Numbered from the stretch's first letter, positions 1-9,180 are shown. The stretch: 64,000 nucleotides of DNA from Ferruginibacter sp. (GCA_017983695.1 JAGOAX010000003.1:62001-126000); one strand, 5' to 3'. The notes: generated by a model not told the origin, from the letters alone. Program-made: numbers and translations.

Positions 1-1
1 C

Positions 2-1153
2 TTTACAGGTAAAGATGCATTGTATGGCGAAGTATATTTTTTACGTGCCTACTATTATTTTCATTTGGTTAGATTTTTTGGCGATGTGCCTTTGTTTACT
101 GATAAAAGGTTGGGCTTATCAGAATCTAAGACTTTAAAACGTTCAGCAAAAGCAGATGTGTACAAACAAATTGAAGCAGACTTAAACAGTGCTATTGCAG
201 TTTTACCTATTACTAATGTTGAAAAAGGAAGGGTGACAAAATATGCTGCACAGGCTTTATTAGGTAAAGTACTCTTGTATCAAAATAAATTTGATGCAGC
301 GGCTACCATGTTAGAAAATGTGGTTAACGGGCCTTTTAGTTTAGTCCCTGATTTTGGTGGAATGTTTTTGCAATCTGGTGAAAATGGACCTGAATCGGTT
401 TTTGAAATTCAATACTCCAATGCTTCACCCTATTACAACTGGGGTGGTGTAACAAGGGGGCAGGGGAATCTTTCTGTACAGCAATGTGGTGTACGAGGAT
501 TGAATGGTAAAGCAGGTATGCCTTATGCTGCTGGCTGGAGCACAAATTTACCAACTGTTAATTTAGCCAATGCTTTTACAGCGGGTGATATAAGAAAAGC
601 AGCTACTGTACTTAATATTGATGATTACATAAATAGTAATCCGGCATTGTTTACAGGAGTAGCTTCAAATAATCCGGCTTTTGCTAATAACCCTGCTTAT
701 CAGGTAGCACCATACAAAAATACAGGTTGGTATAATCAAAAATATTTACCACGGAAAAGCGAAACATCTGGCCAGGTAGAGTTGAATTATTTAAATAACT
801 TCAGAACCATCCGCTATGCAGAAGTTTTGTTAATGGCCGCAGAAGCATTTAACAGGTCAACAACACCGAACGATACAAAAGCGCAGTTGTATTTAAACAG
901 GGTGCGCCGCCGTGCATTTGCTGTTAATGATGCCAGTAAAGATATTACTGCAACCGGTACAGCATTACGCCAGGCCATTTGGGACGAAAGAAGATTAGAA
1001 CTGGCTATGGAAGGTGACCGCTTTTTTGACCTGGTGAGAACCGGTCAGGCAGCTGCAAAAATTACAGGCTTTGCTGTAGGTAAACACGAATTGTTTCCAA
1101 TTCCACAATATGAAATTGAAGTTTCTGGTTTAACACAAAACCCCGGTTACTAA
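2..1153 (+). CDS. SusD/RagB-family glycan-binding outer-membrane lipoprotein (5' end outside window)
   Basis: C-terminal part of a SusD-type lipoprotein, the surface lid of a TonB-dependent SusCD pair that captures oligosaccharides. The frame is open from base 2, so the signal peptide, lipobox and N-terminal helices lie outside the window; about 380 of the usual 480-600 residues are present. Seen: the family helix FLRAYYYFHLVRFFGDVPL near the start and the late motif WDERRLELAMEGDRFFDLVR before the C-terminal NPGY. The gene lies 26 bases before a SusE-like lipoprotein and upstream of GH16 and GH3 genes, so its ligand is probably a beta-1,3-glucan (inference). A susC gene is expected just upstream of the window. 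Confidence 0.95.
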   Translation, partial: FTGKDALYGEVYFLRAYYYFHLVRFFGDVPLFTDKRLGLSESKTLKRSAKADVYKQIEADLNSAIAVLPITNVEKGRVTKYAAQALLGKVLLYQNKFDAAATMLENVVNGPFSLVPDFGGMFLQSGENGPESVFEIQYSNASPYYNWGGVTRGQGNLSVQQCGVRGLNGKAGMPYAAGWSTNLPTVNLANAFTAGDIRKAATVLNIDDYINSNPALFTGVASNNPAFANNPAYQVAPYKNTGWYNQKYLPRKSETSGQVELNYLNNFRTIRYAEVLLMAAEAFNRSTTPNDTKAQLYLNRVRRRAFAVNDASKDITATGTALRQAIWDERRLELAMEGDRFFDLVRTGQAAAKITGFAVGKHELFPIPQYEIEVSGLTQNPGY

Positions 1154-1179
1154 AAACTAACTTTTAAAAACTAACGATT

Positions 1180-3249
1180 ATGAAAGTATTCAAATATTTT
1201 TTCAGCATAGCTTTTTTGCTGGTGCTTGCTGCCGGTTGTAAAAAGGAAGTAAACGATGATCTTTCTTTTTTAGAAACTGATGCCGCACCTGATAAGCTAT
1301 CAGCATTTTTTGATATAACGCAGGACAATACCGGCCTTGTTACCATTACACCAAATGGCGAAGGCATTTCTTTTTATGAAATTTATTATGGCGATGCAAC
1401 TACCACACCTGCAAAAGTGCAACCTGGCAAAGCCACTCAGCATGTGTATGCCGAAGGTGTGTACAATGTAAAAATTGTTGGCCACAGCATTACAGGAAAA
1501 ATTACTGAGACCACAAAACAGTTAACAGTATCGTTCAGGGCACCGGAAAATTTAGACTTTACAATTACTGTTGACCCTAACAATAATTATAAAGTTAGCG
1601 TAACTGCAAAAGCAGTTTATGAAACATTCTTCAGGATTTATTGGGGCGATGTGCCTAACGAAGTACCGGTGTCTTTTTTAGAAGGGGATGTTGTAACCCA
1701 CAATTATGCAGCCGTTGGTACATATAATATCAGGGTAGTGGCTTTAAGTGGCGGTGCAGCAACCACACAATTAATTAAACCGGTAACAATTGTTGATCCC
1801 GTTTTATTACCAATAACTTTTGAGTCACCAACAGTAAATTATGATTTTGTAAATTTTGGTGGAGGTGTGGTTACAAAAATTAATAACCCCCAGAGTAATG
1901 GAATTAATACAAGTGCCAGAGTTGGCAGGATGGTGAAAAATGCGCCTGAAGTATGGGGTGGCAGTGTTATTACATTAGGTACACCAATTGATTTTACTTT
2001 AAACAGGGTTTTCCGGATGAAAGTTTTTTCTCCACGTGTTGGTGCTAAGGTTTTATTAAAAGTAGAAAACTTAACCAACGGTGGAATAAGCTTTGAAAAA
2101 GAGACAGCCACTACAGTTGCCAATGCATGGGAGGATTTAATTTTTGATTACAGTGCTGTTAATACAACTAACTCGTACCAAAAAGTTGTTTTAATATTCG
2201 ATTTAGGTACAGCGGGTGATGGCTCTGCTAATTTTACTTTCCTTTTTGATGATATCCGGCTTACCAATCAGCTTCCTACAAGTTTATTAACCTTGCCGGT
2301 AACTTTTGATAATACATTAGTGAACTATGCCGTTACAGATTTTGGTGGTAATGTTACACTAAACGATGTTGACCCGGGTAATGCCGCAAATAAAGTAAAG
2401 AAAACCACCAAAACAAGTGGTGCCCAAACATGGGCAGGCACAACTATTGGTGCAGGCTTTACATCTAAAATTCCGTTTACTGCAACTACAACACAAATGA
2501 GTGTGAGAGTATATTCTCCGGCCGCAGGTATTCGTGTAAGATTAAAAGTTGAAGACAGAACCAATAATACCAGATCGGTAGAAACAGAAGCAATGACGCA
2601 GGCTGCAAATACCTGGGAGACATTGGTGTTCGATTTTGCCAATCAATCTGCAGGAACTGCAGCTATGAATCTTACTTACAATTATGATATGGCTTCTATC
2701 TTCTTCGATTTTAATAATGCAGGTACCGGAAGCGTTTTTTACTGGGATGATGTGAGTTTTTTACCGGTTAATGTAACACCTAATTATTTAGCATTGCCAC
2801 TCGATTTTCAGTCTACAACCATTGCTTACAATTTTGTCAACTTCGATGGAGGTAACGCAACAGTTATAAATAATCCATTTGCCGGGGGCATTAATACCAG
2901 TACAAAAGTTGGTAGAATGATTAAAAGTGCCGGACAGGTTTGGGGCGGCAGTTTAATTGGATTGGTTAACCCAATTAATTTTTCTGTGAAAAAGACTTTT
3001 AAAATGAAAGTATATTCTCCAAGAATTGGAGCCAAAGTATTATTAAAAGTTGAAGGCCCCAATGGAGCAGCTTTTGAAAAAGAAGTATTAACTACCACTG
3101 CCAATGCATGGGAGGAATTAACTTTTGATTATAGTGCAATCAACACGGGACTTTCTTACCAAAGTGTTGTATTGATCTTTGATCTGGGTACCATGGGTGA
3201 TGGTTCTGCAAACTTTACATTTTACTTTGACGATATCACACTTAATTAA
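1180..3249 (+). CDS. SusE-like surface glycan-binding lipoprotein with three tandem C-terminal modules
   Basis: 689-residue lipoprotein with lipobox LAAGC (Cys20) followed by KKE, as in surface-exposed Bacteroidota lipoproteins. Residues about 40-205 form two PKD/Ig-like segments (FYEIYYGDATTTP and FFRIYWGDVPNEVP are parallel motifs). Three homologous modules of about 155 residues follow, starting near residues 210, 372 and 538 with LPITFESPTVNYDFVNFGG, LPVTFDNTLVNYAVTDFGG and LPLDFQSTTIAYNFVNFDGG. Modules 1 and 3 are much closer to each other than to module 2. The modules resemble beta-sandwich carbohydrate-binding domains. Position between susD and the glucanases suggests a surface glycan-binding protein; the exact ligand is inferred. 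Confidence 0.85.
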   Translation: MKVFKYFFSIAFLLVLAAGCKKEVNDDLSFLETDAAPDKLSAFFDITQDNTGLVTITPNGEGISFYEIYYGDATTTPAKVQPGKATQHVYAEGVYNVKIVGHSITGKITETTKQLTVSFRAPENLDFTITVDPNNNYKVSVTAKAVYETFFRIYWGDVPNEVPVSFLEGDVVTHNYAAVGTYNIRVVALSGGAATTQLIKPVTIVDPVLLPITFESPTVNYDFVNFGGGVVTKINNPQSNGINTSARVGRMVKNAPEVWGGSVITLGTPIDFTLNRVFRMKVFSPRVGAKVLLKVENLTNGGISFEKETATTVANAWEDLIFDYSAVNTTNSYQKVVLIFDLGTAGDGSANFTFLFDDIRLTNQLPTSLLTLPVTFDNTLVNYAVTDFGGNVTLNDVDPGNAANKVKKTTKTSGAQTWAGTTIGAGFTSKIPFTATTTQMSVRVYSPAAGIRVRLKVEDRTNNTRSVETEAMTQAANTWETLVFDFANQSAGTAAMNLTYNYDMASIFFDFNNAGTGSVFYWDDVSFLPVNVTPNYLALPLDFQSTTIAYNFVNFDGGNATVINNPFAGGINTSTKVGRMIKSAGQVWGGSLIGLVNPINFSVKKTFKMKVYSPRIGAKVLLKVEGPNGAAFEKEVLTTTANAWEELTFDYSAINTGLSYQSVVLIFDLGTMGDGSANFTFYFDDITLN

Positions 3250-3268
3250 TGTTTTAAAAAATAAAATT

Positions 3269-4165
3269 ATGATCACTAAAATAAAATCATTCATCATCTT
3301 GTTTCTTGCAGCAGGCCTTTTATTTATTGCCTGTAAGAAAACAGACTATAAGTTCGGCGATTTAAAAGCACCTGCTAACCTTACACTCACTACAGCCATT
3401 GCAGGTGTAGATGCTACTAATCCAAATGGAAACGGAAGTGGTATTGTGGTTATTACTGCAACTGCCGATAAAGCCTTAACCTATAATATAGATTTTGGTG
3501 ATGGTAAAACTCGGGTAGTGCCATCCGGTGTAATCAGTTACAAATATACTAACACTGGCACTAACGATTATACCATTACTGTAAATGCAATTGGTACAGG
3601 CGGTATAATTTCCAGCATTACTAAAAAGATTAAAGTATTTGTAGCGTTTGAAATTCCGGTAGCAATTTTACAAGCACTCACAAACGGATCAACTAAAGTA
3701 TGGATCACTGATAAAGATGCAGCGGGACATTTTGGGGTAGGGCCAAACGATCAATTTTCTCCAATATGGTATGCCGCTTCGCCTAATTCAAGAGAAGCTT
3801 GTGCATATGATGATGAGATTACTTTTTCTAAGGACGCCAATAATAATGTGTTTATGGCGGTTAATAACAAGGGTGAAAATTTTTCCATTGGTGCAGCCAC
3901 TGGTTTTTATGGTTTTAGCGGCGGGGATGGTTGTTATGCTATAAATACAGGAGGTAATAAAAAACTGGATTTTATGGCTGCTACGTCTTCATCTACACCT
4001 GCTAATTCTACACAAATACAATTTACTGTACCGGGTAATGGTATTATAAATTTTGGTACAGGCGGTACCTCTTACGAGATAATATCTATAACTGCAACAG
4101 GAGTTAATTTACGCAATATTGGTGCAGATGGTAATGCCTGGTATCAAAAGCTAAAAAATAAATAA
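3269..4165 (+). CDS. PKD-domain surface glycan-binding lipoprotein of the glucan locus
   Basis: 298-residue lipoprotein. The start at 3269 is preferred over an in-frame ATG at 3179, because the latter lies inside the previous gene and only 3269 gives a proper signal peptide with lipobox Cys22 (LFIACKK). Residues about 30-125 form a PKD-like domain (YNIDFGDGKTRVVPSG). The C-terminal half begins near LTNGSTKVWITDKDAAGHFG and looks like a separate beta-rich domain. It lies 19 bases after the SusE-like gene and 7 bases before a GH16 gene, so it is probably cotranscribed. Its PKD region closely resembles that of the following GH16 protein (GSGIVVITATA against GSGTVAFSAVA). Role as a surface glycan-binding protein is inferred. 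Confidence 0.8.
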   Translation: MITKIKSFIILFLAAGLLFIACKKTDYKFGDLKAPANLTLTTAIAGVDATNPNGNGSGIVVITATADKALTYNIDFGDGKTRVVPSGVISYKYTNTGTNDYTITVNAIGTGGIISSITKKIKVFVAFEIPVAILQALTNGSTKVWITDKDAAGHFGVGPNDQFSPIWYAASPNSREACAYDDEITFSKDANNNVFMAVNNKGENFSIGAATGFYGFSGGDGCYAINTGGNKKLDFMAATSSSTPANSTQIQFTVPGNGIINFGTGGTSYEIISITATGVNLRNIGADGNAWYQKLKNK

Positions 4166-4172
4166 TACAAAA

Positions 4173-5222
4173 ATGAGACACATTAAAGTATCAATACTCC
4201 TCGTTGTTGTATTCATTCTTTTTTTTGCAGTTAGCTGCAAAAAAAAGAATGACAGCGGGCCAACTCAAACAGCACCTTCAAATTTAACGGTAACAGCTGT
4301 GCCAAGTACCAACGGAAGTGGCACAGTAGCATTTTCCGCTGTTGCCACCAATGCTGTTTCGTATGATTATGAGTTTGGAGATGGTGCTATACTTACTGTG
4401 GCTTCGGGTGTTACCAATTACCAATATACGCTGGTGGGAACTAACACTTTCACTGTTACAGTAACAGCAAAAAGCAGTTCCGGTTTAACACTGAAAAAAT
4501 CAATACAGGTAACAGTAAATGTTGTAGCCAGTGCTCCGGGTCTTATATGGTCCGAAGAATTTAATACTGATGGGGCACCTAATGCTGCAAAGTGGGGATA
4601 TGATTTAGGCGCAGGCGGCTGGGGTAATAACGAACAACAATATTATACCAGCAGGGCGGAAAATGCAGTAGTGTTGAACGGTGTTTTAAAGATTACCGCC
4701 ATTAAAGAAGCGTATAGCGGAAGTGCTTACACCTCTGCAAGATTATTATCGAAAGATAAATTTTCTTTTAAGTACGGTAAAATAGAAGTGAGAGCAAAAC
4801 TACCAGCGGGTGGAGGTACCTGGCCGGCAATATGGATGCTGGGTAATAATATTTCTACCACACCGTGGCCTGCCTGCGGCGAAATAGATATTATGGAACA
4901 TGTAGGCAACCAGTTAAATAAAATTTATGCTACGCTGCATCATCCTGGTCACTCTGGTGGTAATGGAGATGGCAGCACTACCATAATTCCGGATGCAACC
5001 ACCGCTTTTCACAGTTATATTATGGAATGGTCGGCTACGTCAATTAAATTCTATGTAGATACACAATTGTTTTACACGTTTGCCAACAATGCCAGTTTAC
5101 CATTTAATCAAAACTTTTTTGTGATATTAAATATGGCAATGGGAGGGAACTTTGGCGGAGCCATTGATCCTGCATTTACCAGTGCATCTATGGAGATCGA
5201 TTATGTAAGGGTGTATCAATAA
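4173..5222 (+). CDS. GH16 endo-beta-1,3-glucanase (laminarinase-like), lipid-anchored, with PKD domain
   Basis: 349-residue lipoprotein (lipobox FAVSC, Cys22) with a PKD domain at about residues 35-115 and a GH16 beta-jelly-roll at about 120-349. The catalytic motif is GEIDIMEHVG, with E237 as nucleophile, D239 as helper and E242 as acid/base; the ExDxxE spacing is that of the bacterial laminarinase/lichenase branch. The segment LPAGGGTWPAIWMLG and the C-terminal MEIDYVRVYQ are also typical. Lipid anchoring together with its place in a Sus-type locus suggests that it makes the first cuts in beta-1,3- or mixed-linkage glucan at the cell surface. Specificity cannot be settled from motifs alone. 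Confidence 0.93.
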   Translation: MRHIKVSILLVVVFILFFAVSCKKKNDSGPTQTAPSNLTVTAVPSTNGSGTVAFSAVATNAVSYDYEFGDGAILTVASGVTNYQYTLVGTNTFTVTVTAKSSSGLTLKKSIQVTVNVVASAPGLIWSEEFNTDGAPNAAKWGYDLGAGGWGNNEQQYYTSRAENAVVLNGVLKITAIKEAYSGSAYTSARLLSKDKFSFKYGKIEVRAKLPAGGGTWPAIWMLGNNISTTPWPACGEIDIMEHVGNQLNKIYATLHHPGHSGGNGDGSTTIIPDATTAFHSYIMEWSATSIKFYVDTQLFYTFANNASLPFNQNFFVILNMAMGGNFGGAIDPAFTSASMEIDYVRVYQ

Positions 5223-5256
5223 ATAATATTTAAAGAGGTTGACAGGTATTTATAAA

Positions 5257-5266
5257 GTAACGTTAC
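5257..5266. repeat. 10-bp palindrome in the GH16-GH16 spacer
   Basis: GTAACGTTAC is a perfect palindrome in the 159-base spacer between the two GH16 genes. It could be an operator half of the locus or chance; no second copy was noticed nearby. Confidence 0.25.
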
Positions 5267-5381
5267 TAGCAGTCGGTTTTCATAATAGCAAACAGTGCGG
5301 ATTGTGTCTTTCTTTTTTAAGAAGGATACTTTCCGCTCTTTTAAAGGGCTCTCTTTTTACAAAAAATTAAAACACACAGCA

Positions 5382-6191
5382 ATGGCTTTTAGAAAAAATA
5401 AAGTGTTTTTTTTGTTATTACTGCAGTTTGTAATTTACGGCAGTGATGCACAAAGCACTTTTACAAAATTGGTTTGGTCGGATGAGTTTAGCAAGCCGGG
5501 ATTACCTGATAGTTTAAAATGGGGTTACGATAAAGGAAGAGGTTGCCCCGATAATTGTGGCTGGGGTAATAATGAGTTGCAGTTTTATACAAATGACCGT
5601 AAAGAAAATGCAAGGGTGGAAAATGGACATTTGATCATTGAAGCCAGAAAAGAAGTTTATGCAGATGCACAATACACATCAGCAAGATTAGTATCTAAAA
5701 ATAAAGGAGATTGGAGGTATGGACGCATTGAAGCTAAAGCAATGCTGCCAGCCGGAACCGGTATGTGGCCAGCAATCTGGATGTTACCTACAAAATGGGA
5801 ATACGGTGGCTGGCCCAAAAGTGGCGAAATAGATATAATGGAAAATGTAGGTTACTGGCCTGACTCTGCATTAGGCACTGTACACACCGGCGCTTATAAT
5901 GGAATGCTGGGTACACAAAAAACTAATGGCTTAAATATTACTGATCTGTCAAAAGCATTTCATGTATATGCCATAGAATGGACACCTGATATGATCTCAT
6001 TTTTTATTGATGACATAAAATACAATGAGTTTAAAAACGACCACAAAGGTGTTGATGAATGGCCTTTTGATAAGGAATTTCACTTGCTGATGAATGTGGC
6101 TGTTGGCGGCAACTGGGGTGGTAAGTTTGGGGTAGATGATAAAATATTTCCCCAAAAACTAACTATTGACTATGTAAGGGTTTATCAATAG
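5382..6191 (+). CDS. GH16 endo-beta-1,3-glucanase (laminarinase-like), soluble exported
   Basis: 269 residues. The ATG at 5382 is chosen over a GTG at 5295 because it directly begins a signal peptide ending near GSDAQS; there is no lipobox. The GH16 fold spans the rest: WSDEFSKPGLPDSLKWGYD, MLPAGTGMWPAIWML, the catalytic GEIDIMENVG (E149, D151, E154) and C-terminal LTIDYVRVYQ. It is a paralogue of the preceding lipid-anchored enzyme but lacks the PKD domain, so it is probably periplasmic or released and shortens imported oligosaccharides (inference). The 159-base gap before it may allow a separate promoter. Confidence 0.93.
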   Translation: MAFRKNKVFFLLLLQFVIYGSDAQSTFTKLVWSDEFSKPGLPDSLKWGYDKGRGCPDNCGWGNNELQFYTNDRKENARVENGHLIIEARKEVYADAQYTSARLVSKNKGDWRYGRIEAKAMLPAGTGMWPAIWMLPTKWEYGGWPKSGEIDIMENVGYWPDSALGTVHTGAYNGMLGTQKTNGLNITDLSKAFHVYAIEWTPDMISFFIDDIKYNEFKNDHKGVDEWPFDKEFHLLMNVAVGGNWGGKFGVDDKIFPQKLTIDYVRVYQ

Positions 6192-6318
6192 TATTGTTTG
6201 AACAAACTGTTTTATTTCCAGGGTTCTTTGATCATCCTTTTACTAAATTGGTTAATTTGGCAATAGGATATTGAAGAGCCTCTTTTTTTATGATTGCTTA
6301 ATTATTAATAGAAATTCC

Positions 6319-8562
6319 ATGTATAGAAAATCACAGCCTGCAGTTTTATTATTGCTTTTAATCGTTATTGCTTTTACCAATGTCACTGCACAGCAAAAAT
6401 CAATTGCTCAAAAAGTAGATTCTGTTTTAAAGCTAATGACGCTGGAAGAAAAGATAGGGCAGATGAACCAGTATAACGATGATCATACCGCCACCGGTCC
6501 GGTTACTTTAGATAATAAAAAACAGGAGCAAATAAAAAATGGACAGGTAGGTTCATTGTTAAATACTGTGGGTACCGAACGTACCAGAAGCTGGCAGCAA
6601 ATTGCCATGCAATCCCGTTTAAAAATTCCATTGTTATTTGGGCAGGATGTTATCCATGGTTATAAAACCACATTTCCCATTCCATTGGCCGAAGCATGCA
6701 GCTGGGATTTAAATGCTATTCAGCAAACAGCAAGAGTTGCAGCAACAGAAGCAAGTGCCAGCGGTATTCACTGGACCTTTGCACCAATGGTAGATATTGC
6801 CCGTGACCCACGCTGGGGCAGGGTAATGGAAGGTGCCGGAGAAGATACTTATCTGGGATCAAAGATTGCATATGCAAGAGTAAAAGGTTTCCAGGGAAAT
6901 AAACTGGGCGATATAAATGCAGTGATGGCTTGCGTAAAGCATTTTGCAGCGTATGGTGCGGCTATTGGCGGCCGTGATTATAATTCTGTTGATATGAGTG
7001 ACAGAATGCTTTGGGAGACTTATCTGCCGCCTTTTAAATCGGCATTAGATGCAGGCACTGCCACATTTATGAATTCGTTTAATGATTTGAATGGTGTGCC
7101 AGCAACAGGTAATAAATATTTGCAAAGAGATATTTTAAAAGGCAAATGGGGCTTTAAAGGTTTTGTGGTTAGCGATTGGGGTTCTGTTGGCGAAATGATC
7201 AACCATGGCAATGTAAAGAACGAATATGAAGCCGCTTTATCTGCAGTAACAGCAGGCAGCGATATGGATATGGAAAGCCGTTGCTATAAAAACAGTTTGG
7301 CACAATTGGTAAAAGATAAAAAAATACCGGTTGCTTTAATTGATGATGCAGTAAAAAGAATTTTACAAAAGAAATTTGAAATGGGCCTGTTTGACGATCC
7401 TTACAAATTTTGTAATGCTGCAAGAGAACAAGCCGCATTAAATGATCCGGAGCATGTAAAAGTGGCAAAAGAAGCCGCTGCAAAAAGCATTGTGTTGCTG
7501 AAGAATCAAAATAATTTATTGCCTTTATCAAAAAATACAAAAACGATTGCCTTTATTGGCCCATTGGTAAAAGCAGTAAAACAAAACAAGGGTTTTTGGG
7601 ATGTAGAAGTTCCGGGTGTAGATTCAAATTTTATTGTATCGCAGTGGGAAGGTTTGCAAAATAAAGTTGGATCAAATACCAGTTTGCTTTACGCCAAAGG
7701 TTGCGATATTGAAGGCAACAATAAAAATGGTTTTGCAGAAGCGGTTGAAGTGGCAAAACAAGCAGATGTGGTTATTCTTAGTATAGGAGAGCGGAGAGAT
7801 ATGAGTGGCGAAGCCAAGAGCCGAAGTAATATAACTATTCCTGGTGTACAGGAAGAGTTGTTAAAAGAATTGCTGGCAACCGGCAAACCTGTTGTGGTAT
7901 TGATAAATGCCGGCCGTCCGCTGGTATTTAATTATACTGCCGATAATGCTCCTGCAATTTTATATACCTGGTGGCTGGGGAGCGAAGCTGGAAATGCAAT
8001 CGCCGATGTATTGTTTGGCGATTATAATCCTTCTGCAAAATTAGCGATGACATTTCCACGAAGTGTGGGGCAAATTCCCATTTACTATAATCATTTTAAT
8101 ACTGGTCGTCCTGCAACCAATGATGCAAACAGGAATTATAATTCTTCTTACAACGATGAATCCATTTTCCCAAAGTATGAGTTTGGTTATGGCTTAAGTT
8201 ATACCAGTTTTCAATACAGTAATTTGCAAATGAGTAAAAAGAAATTGAAAGCTAACGAGCAGATTGAAGTTGCTGTAACAATTACAAATACCGGTAAGTA
8301 TGATGGGGAAGAAATTGTGCAGTTGTACCTGAGAGATAAGGTAGGTTCAATAGTAAGGCCGATGAAAGAGCTGAAAGATTTTCAAAAAATAAATTTAAAA
8401 GCCGGTGAAGCAAGAACAATTAAATTTATAATTAACAAAGAAAAACTCTCTTTCTTCAACCAGCAATTGCAATGGGTGGCAGAACCGGGAGATTTTGAAC
8501 TTATGGTTGGAGCATCGTCAAAAGATATTCGCTTAAAAGATAATTTTGAACTGATTAAATAA
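6319..8562 (+). CDS. GH3 beta-glucosidase, exported (BglX-like)
   Basis: 747 residues, starting at the ATG at 6319, which opens a signal peptide (LLLLLIVIAFTNVTAQ). Domain order is that of periplasmic GH3 beta-glucosidases: a TIM-barrel N-terminal domain with GQDVIHGYKTTFPIPLAEA and KHFAAYGAAIGGRDYN, the nucleophile motif GFVVSDWGSV (D286), an alpha/beta-sandwich domain (VVLINAGRPLVFNY) and a C-terminal fibronectin-III-like domain (VTITNTGKYDGEEIVQLYLRD). It removes glucose from the non-reducing end of oligosaccharides made by the GH16 enzymes upstream. No convincing terminator was seen after the stop. Confidence 0.95.
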   Translation: MYRKSQPAVLLLLLIVIAFTNVTAQQKSIAQKVDSVLKLMTLEEKIGQMNQYNDDHTATGPVTLDNKKQEQIKNGQVGSLLNTVGTERTRSWQQIAMQSRLKIPLLFGQDVIHGYKTTFPIPLAEACSWDLNAIQQTARVAATEASASGIHWTFAPMVDIARDPRWGRVMEGAGEDTYLGSKIAYARVKGFQGNKLGDINAVMACVKHFAAYGAAIGGRDYNSVDMSDRMLWETYLPPFKSALDAGTATFMNSFNDLNGVPATGNKYLQRDILKGKWGFKGFVVSDWGSVGEMINHGNVKNEYEAALSAVTAGSDMDMESRCYKNSLAQLVKDKKIPVALIDDAVKRILQKKFEMGLFDDPYKFCNAAREQAALNDPEHVKVAKEAAAKSIVLLKNQNNLLPLSKNTKTIAFIGPLVKAVKQNKGFWDVEVPGVDSNFIVSQWEGLQNKVGSNTSLLYAKGCDIEGNNKNGFAEAVEVAKQADVVILSIGERRDMSGEAKSRSNITIPGVQEELLKELLATGKPVVVLINAGRPLVFNYTADNAPAILYTWWLGSEAGNAIADVLFGDYNPSAKLAMTFPRSVGQIPIYYNHFNTGRPATNDANRNYNSSYNDESIFPKYEFGYGLSYTSFQYSNLQMSKKKLKANEQIEVAVTITNTGKYDGEEIVQLYLRDKVGSIVRPMKELKDFQKINLKAGEARTIKFIINKEKLSFFNQQLQWVAEPGDFELMVGASSKDIRLKDNFELIK

Positions 8563-8701
8563 GTATTCGCAAACCTGCAGGTTTAAAAATCTGCATAGTA
8601 GCTAATTGATTGGTTTCGAGATAGTTTTTAAAATACAAAGCTACCCTGTGGCTGTTTCTTCCGGTTCTTACACTTGATGATATGATGGCTATATGGGACA
8701 T
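8555..8701 (-). pseudogene. N-terminal remnant of an NADPH-dependent FMN reductase-like gene
   Basis: Reading from the ATG at 8701 the frame gives MSHIAIISSSVRTGRNSHRV followed by ALYFKNYLETNQLATM. This is the N-terminal strand, phosphate-binding SxRxGRNS loop and first helix of the NADPH-dependent FMN reductase (flavodoxin-fold) family. After about residue 35 the likeness ends and the frame stops after about 48 residues, whereas the family is about 170-190 residues long. The stop overlaps the 3' end of the GH3 gene by 8 bases. It looks like a 5' gene fragment left after deletion. A short functional peptide cannot be excluded but is unlikely. Confidence 0.6.
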
Positions 8702-8809
8702 AATATGTTTTAAGATAAATGTAAAAGTAGCTGAATACACTTAACGTTGAAGCACCATGGATCAGGTAAAAAAACGCTCTCAACTGCTCCATATTCGAAT
8801 ATATACCCT

Positions 8810-8817
8810 TATCTTTG
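8810..8817 (+). promoter_or_regulatory. Bacteroidota -7 element upstream of rpmI-rplT
   Basis: TATCTTTG matches the Bacteroidota -7 consensus TAnnTTTG exactly. It lies about 105 bases before rpmI, so the transcript would carry a leader of about 100 bases. A clear -33 TTTG was not found. Confidence 0.6.
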
Positions 8818-8824
8818 CGACCCG

Positions 8825-8888
8825 AAAAAGAAAGTTCTCTTTTTTAAACATTTCCCACAAGGTTCAAAAAGTTTCCAAATGTTTGGAA
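8825..8888 (+). promoter_or_regulatory. Possible structured leader of rpmI-rplT
   Basis: Two hairpins lie in the leader: AAAAAGA/TCTTTTT around 8826-8846, and TTCCAA/TTGGAA with an ATGT loop at 8873-8888. L20 is known in other phyla to repress its own operon through leader structures, so autoregulation is possible, but this leader matches no leader motif that I recognise. Confidence 0.3.
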
Positions 8889-8922
8889 CACCAGCAGGGA
8901 GTAACTAAAAATAAGTTATATA

Positions 8923-9120
8923 ATGCCAAAGGTTAAAACCAACAGCAGCGCTAAAAAGCGCTTTAAAGTTACCGGCACCGGTAAAATCACATTCCAAAAA
9001 GCTTTCAAACGTCACATTCTTACAAAAAAATCAACCAAACGCAAACGTAATATGCGTAAAGATGGTGTGGTTAGCGACGCTAATATGCACTTTGTAAGAA
9101 GACTACTGGGTTTGAAATAA
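8923..9120 (+). CDS. rpmI: 50S ribosomal protein bL35
   Basis: 65-residue basic protein with the complete bL35 pattern: [20 protein letters not shown] at the N-terminus, the [13 protein letters not shown] core and the C-terminal VRRLLGLK. Length equals the family norm of 64-66. It is part of the large ribosomal subunit near the 23S rRNA core. It lies 60 bases upstream of rplT, the usual order, but infC, which normally precedes it in Bacteroidota, is not here. Confidence 0.98.
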   Translation: MPKVKTNSSAKKRFKVTGTGKITFQKAFKRHILTKKSTKRKRNMRKDGVVSDANMHFVRRLLGLK

Positions 9121-9125
9121 GCCTC

Positions 9126-9141
9126 TATCCCTAAAGGGATA
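9126..9141 (+). promoter_or_regulatory. Hairpin between rpmI and rplT
   Basis: TATCCC-TAAA-GGGATA forms a perfect 6-bp stem just after the rpmI stop, without a following T-run. It may stabilise mRNA ends or affect rplT expression; function is inferred. Confidence 0.3.
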
Positions 9142-9180
9142 AAAGAATTTATCAACTTTTAACTTTAAACTAATTAAAAT

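Noticed and set aside
1839..3104. Three long minus-strand frames (94, 105 and 92 codons) opposite the SusE-like gene
   Set aside because: They are mirror frames of the repeated modules; their likeness to each other follows from the repeats on the plus strand.
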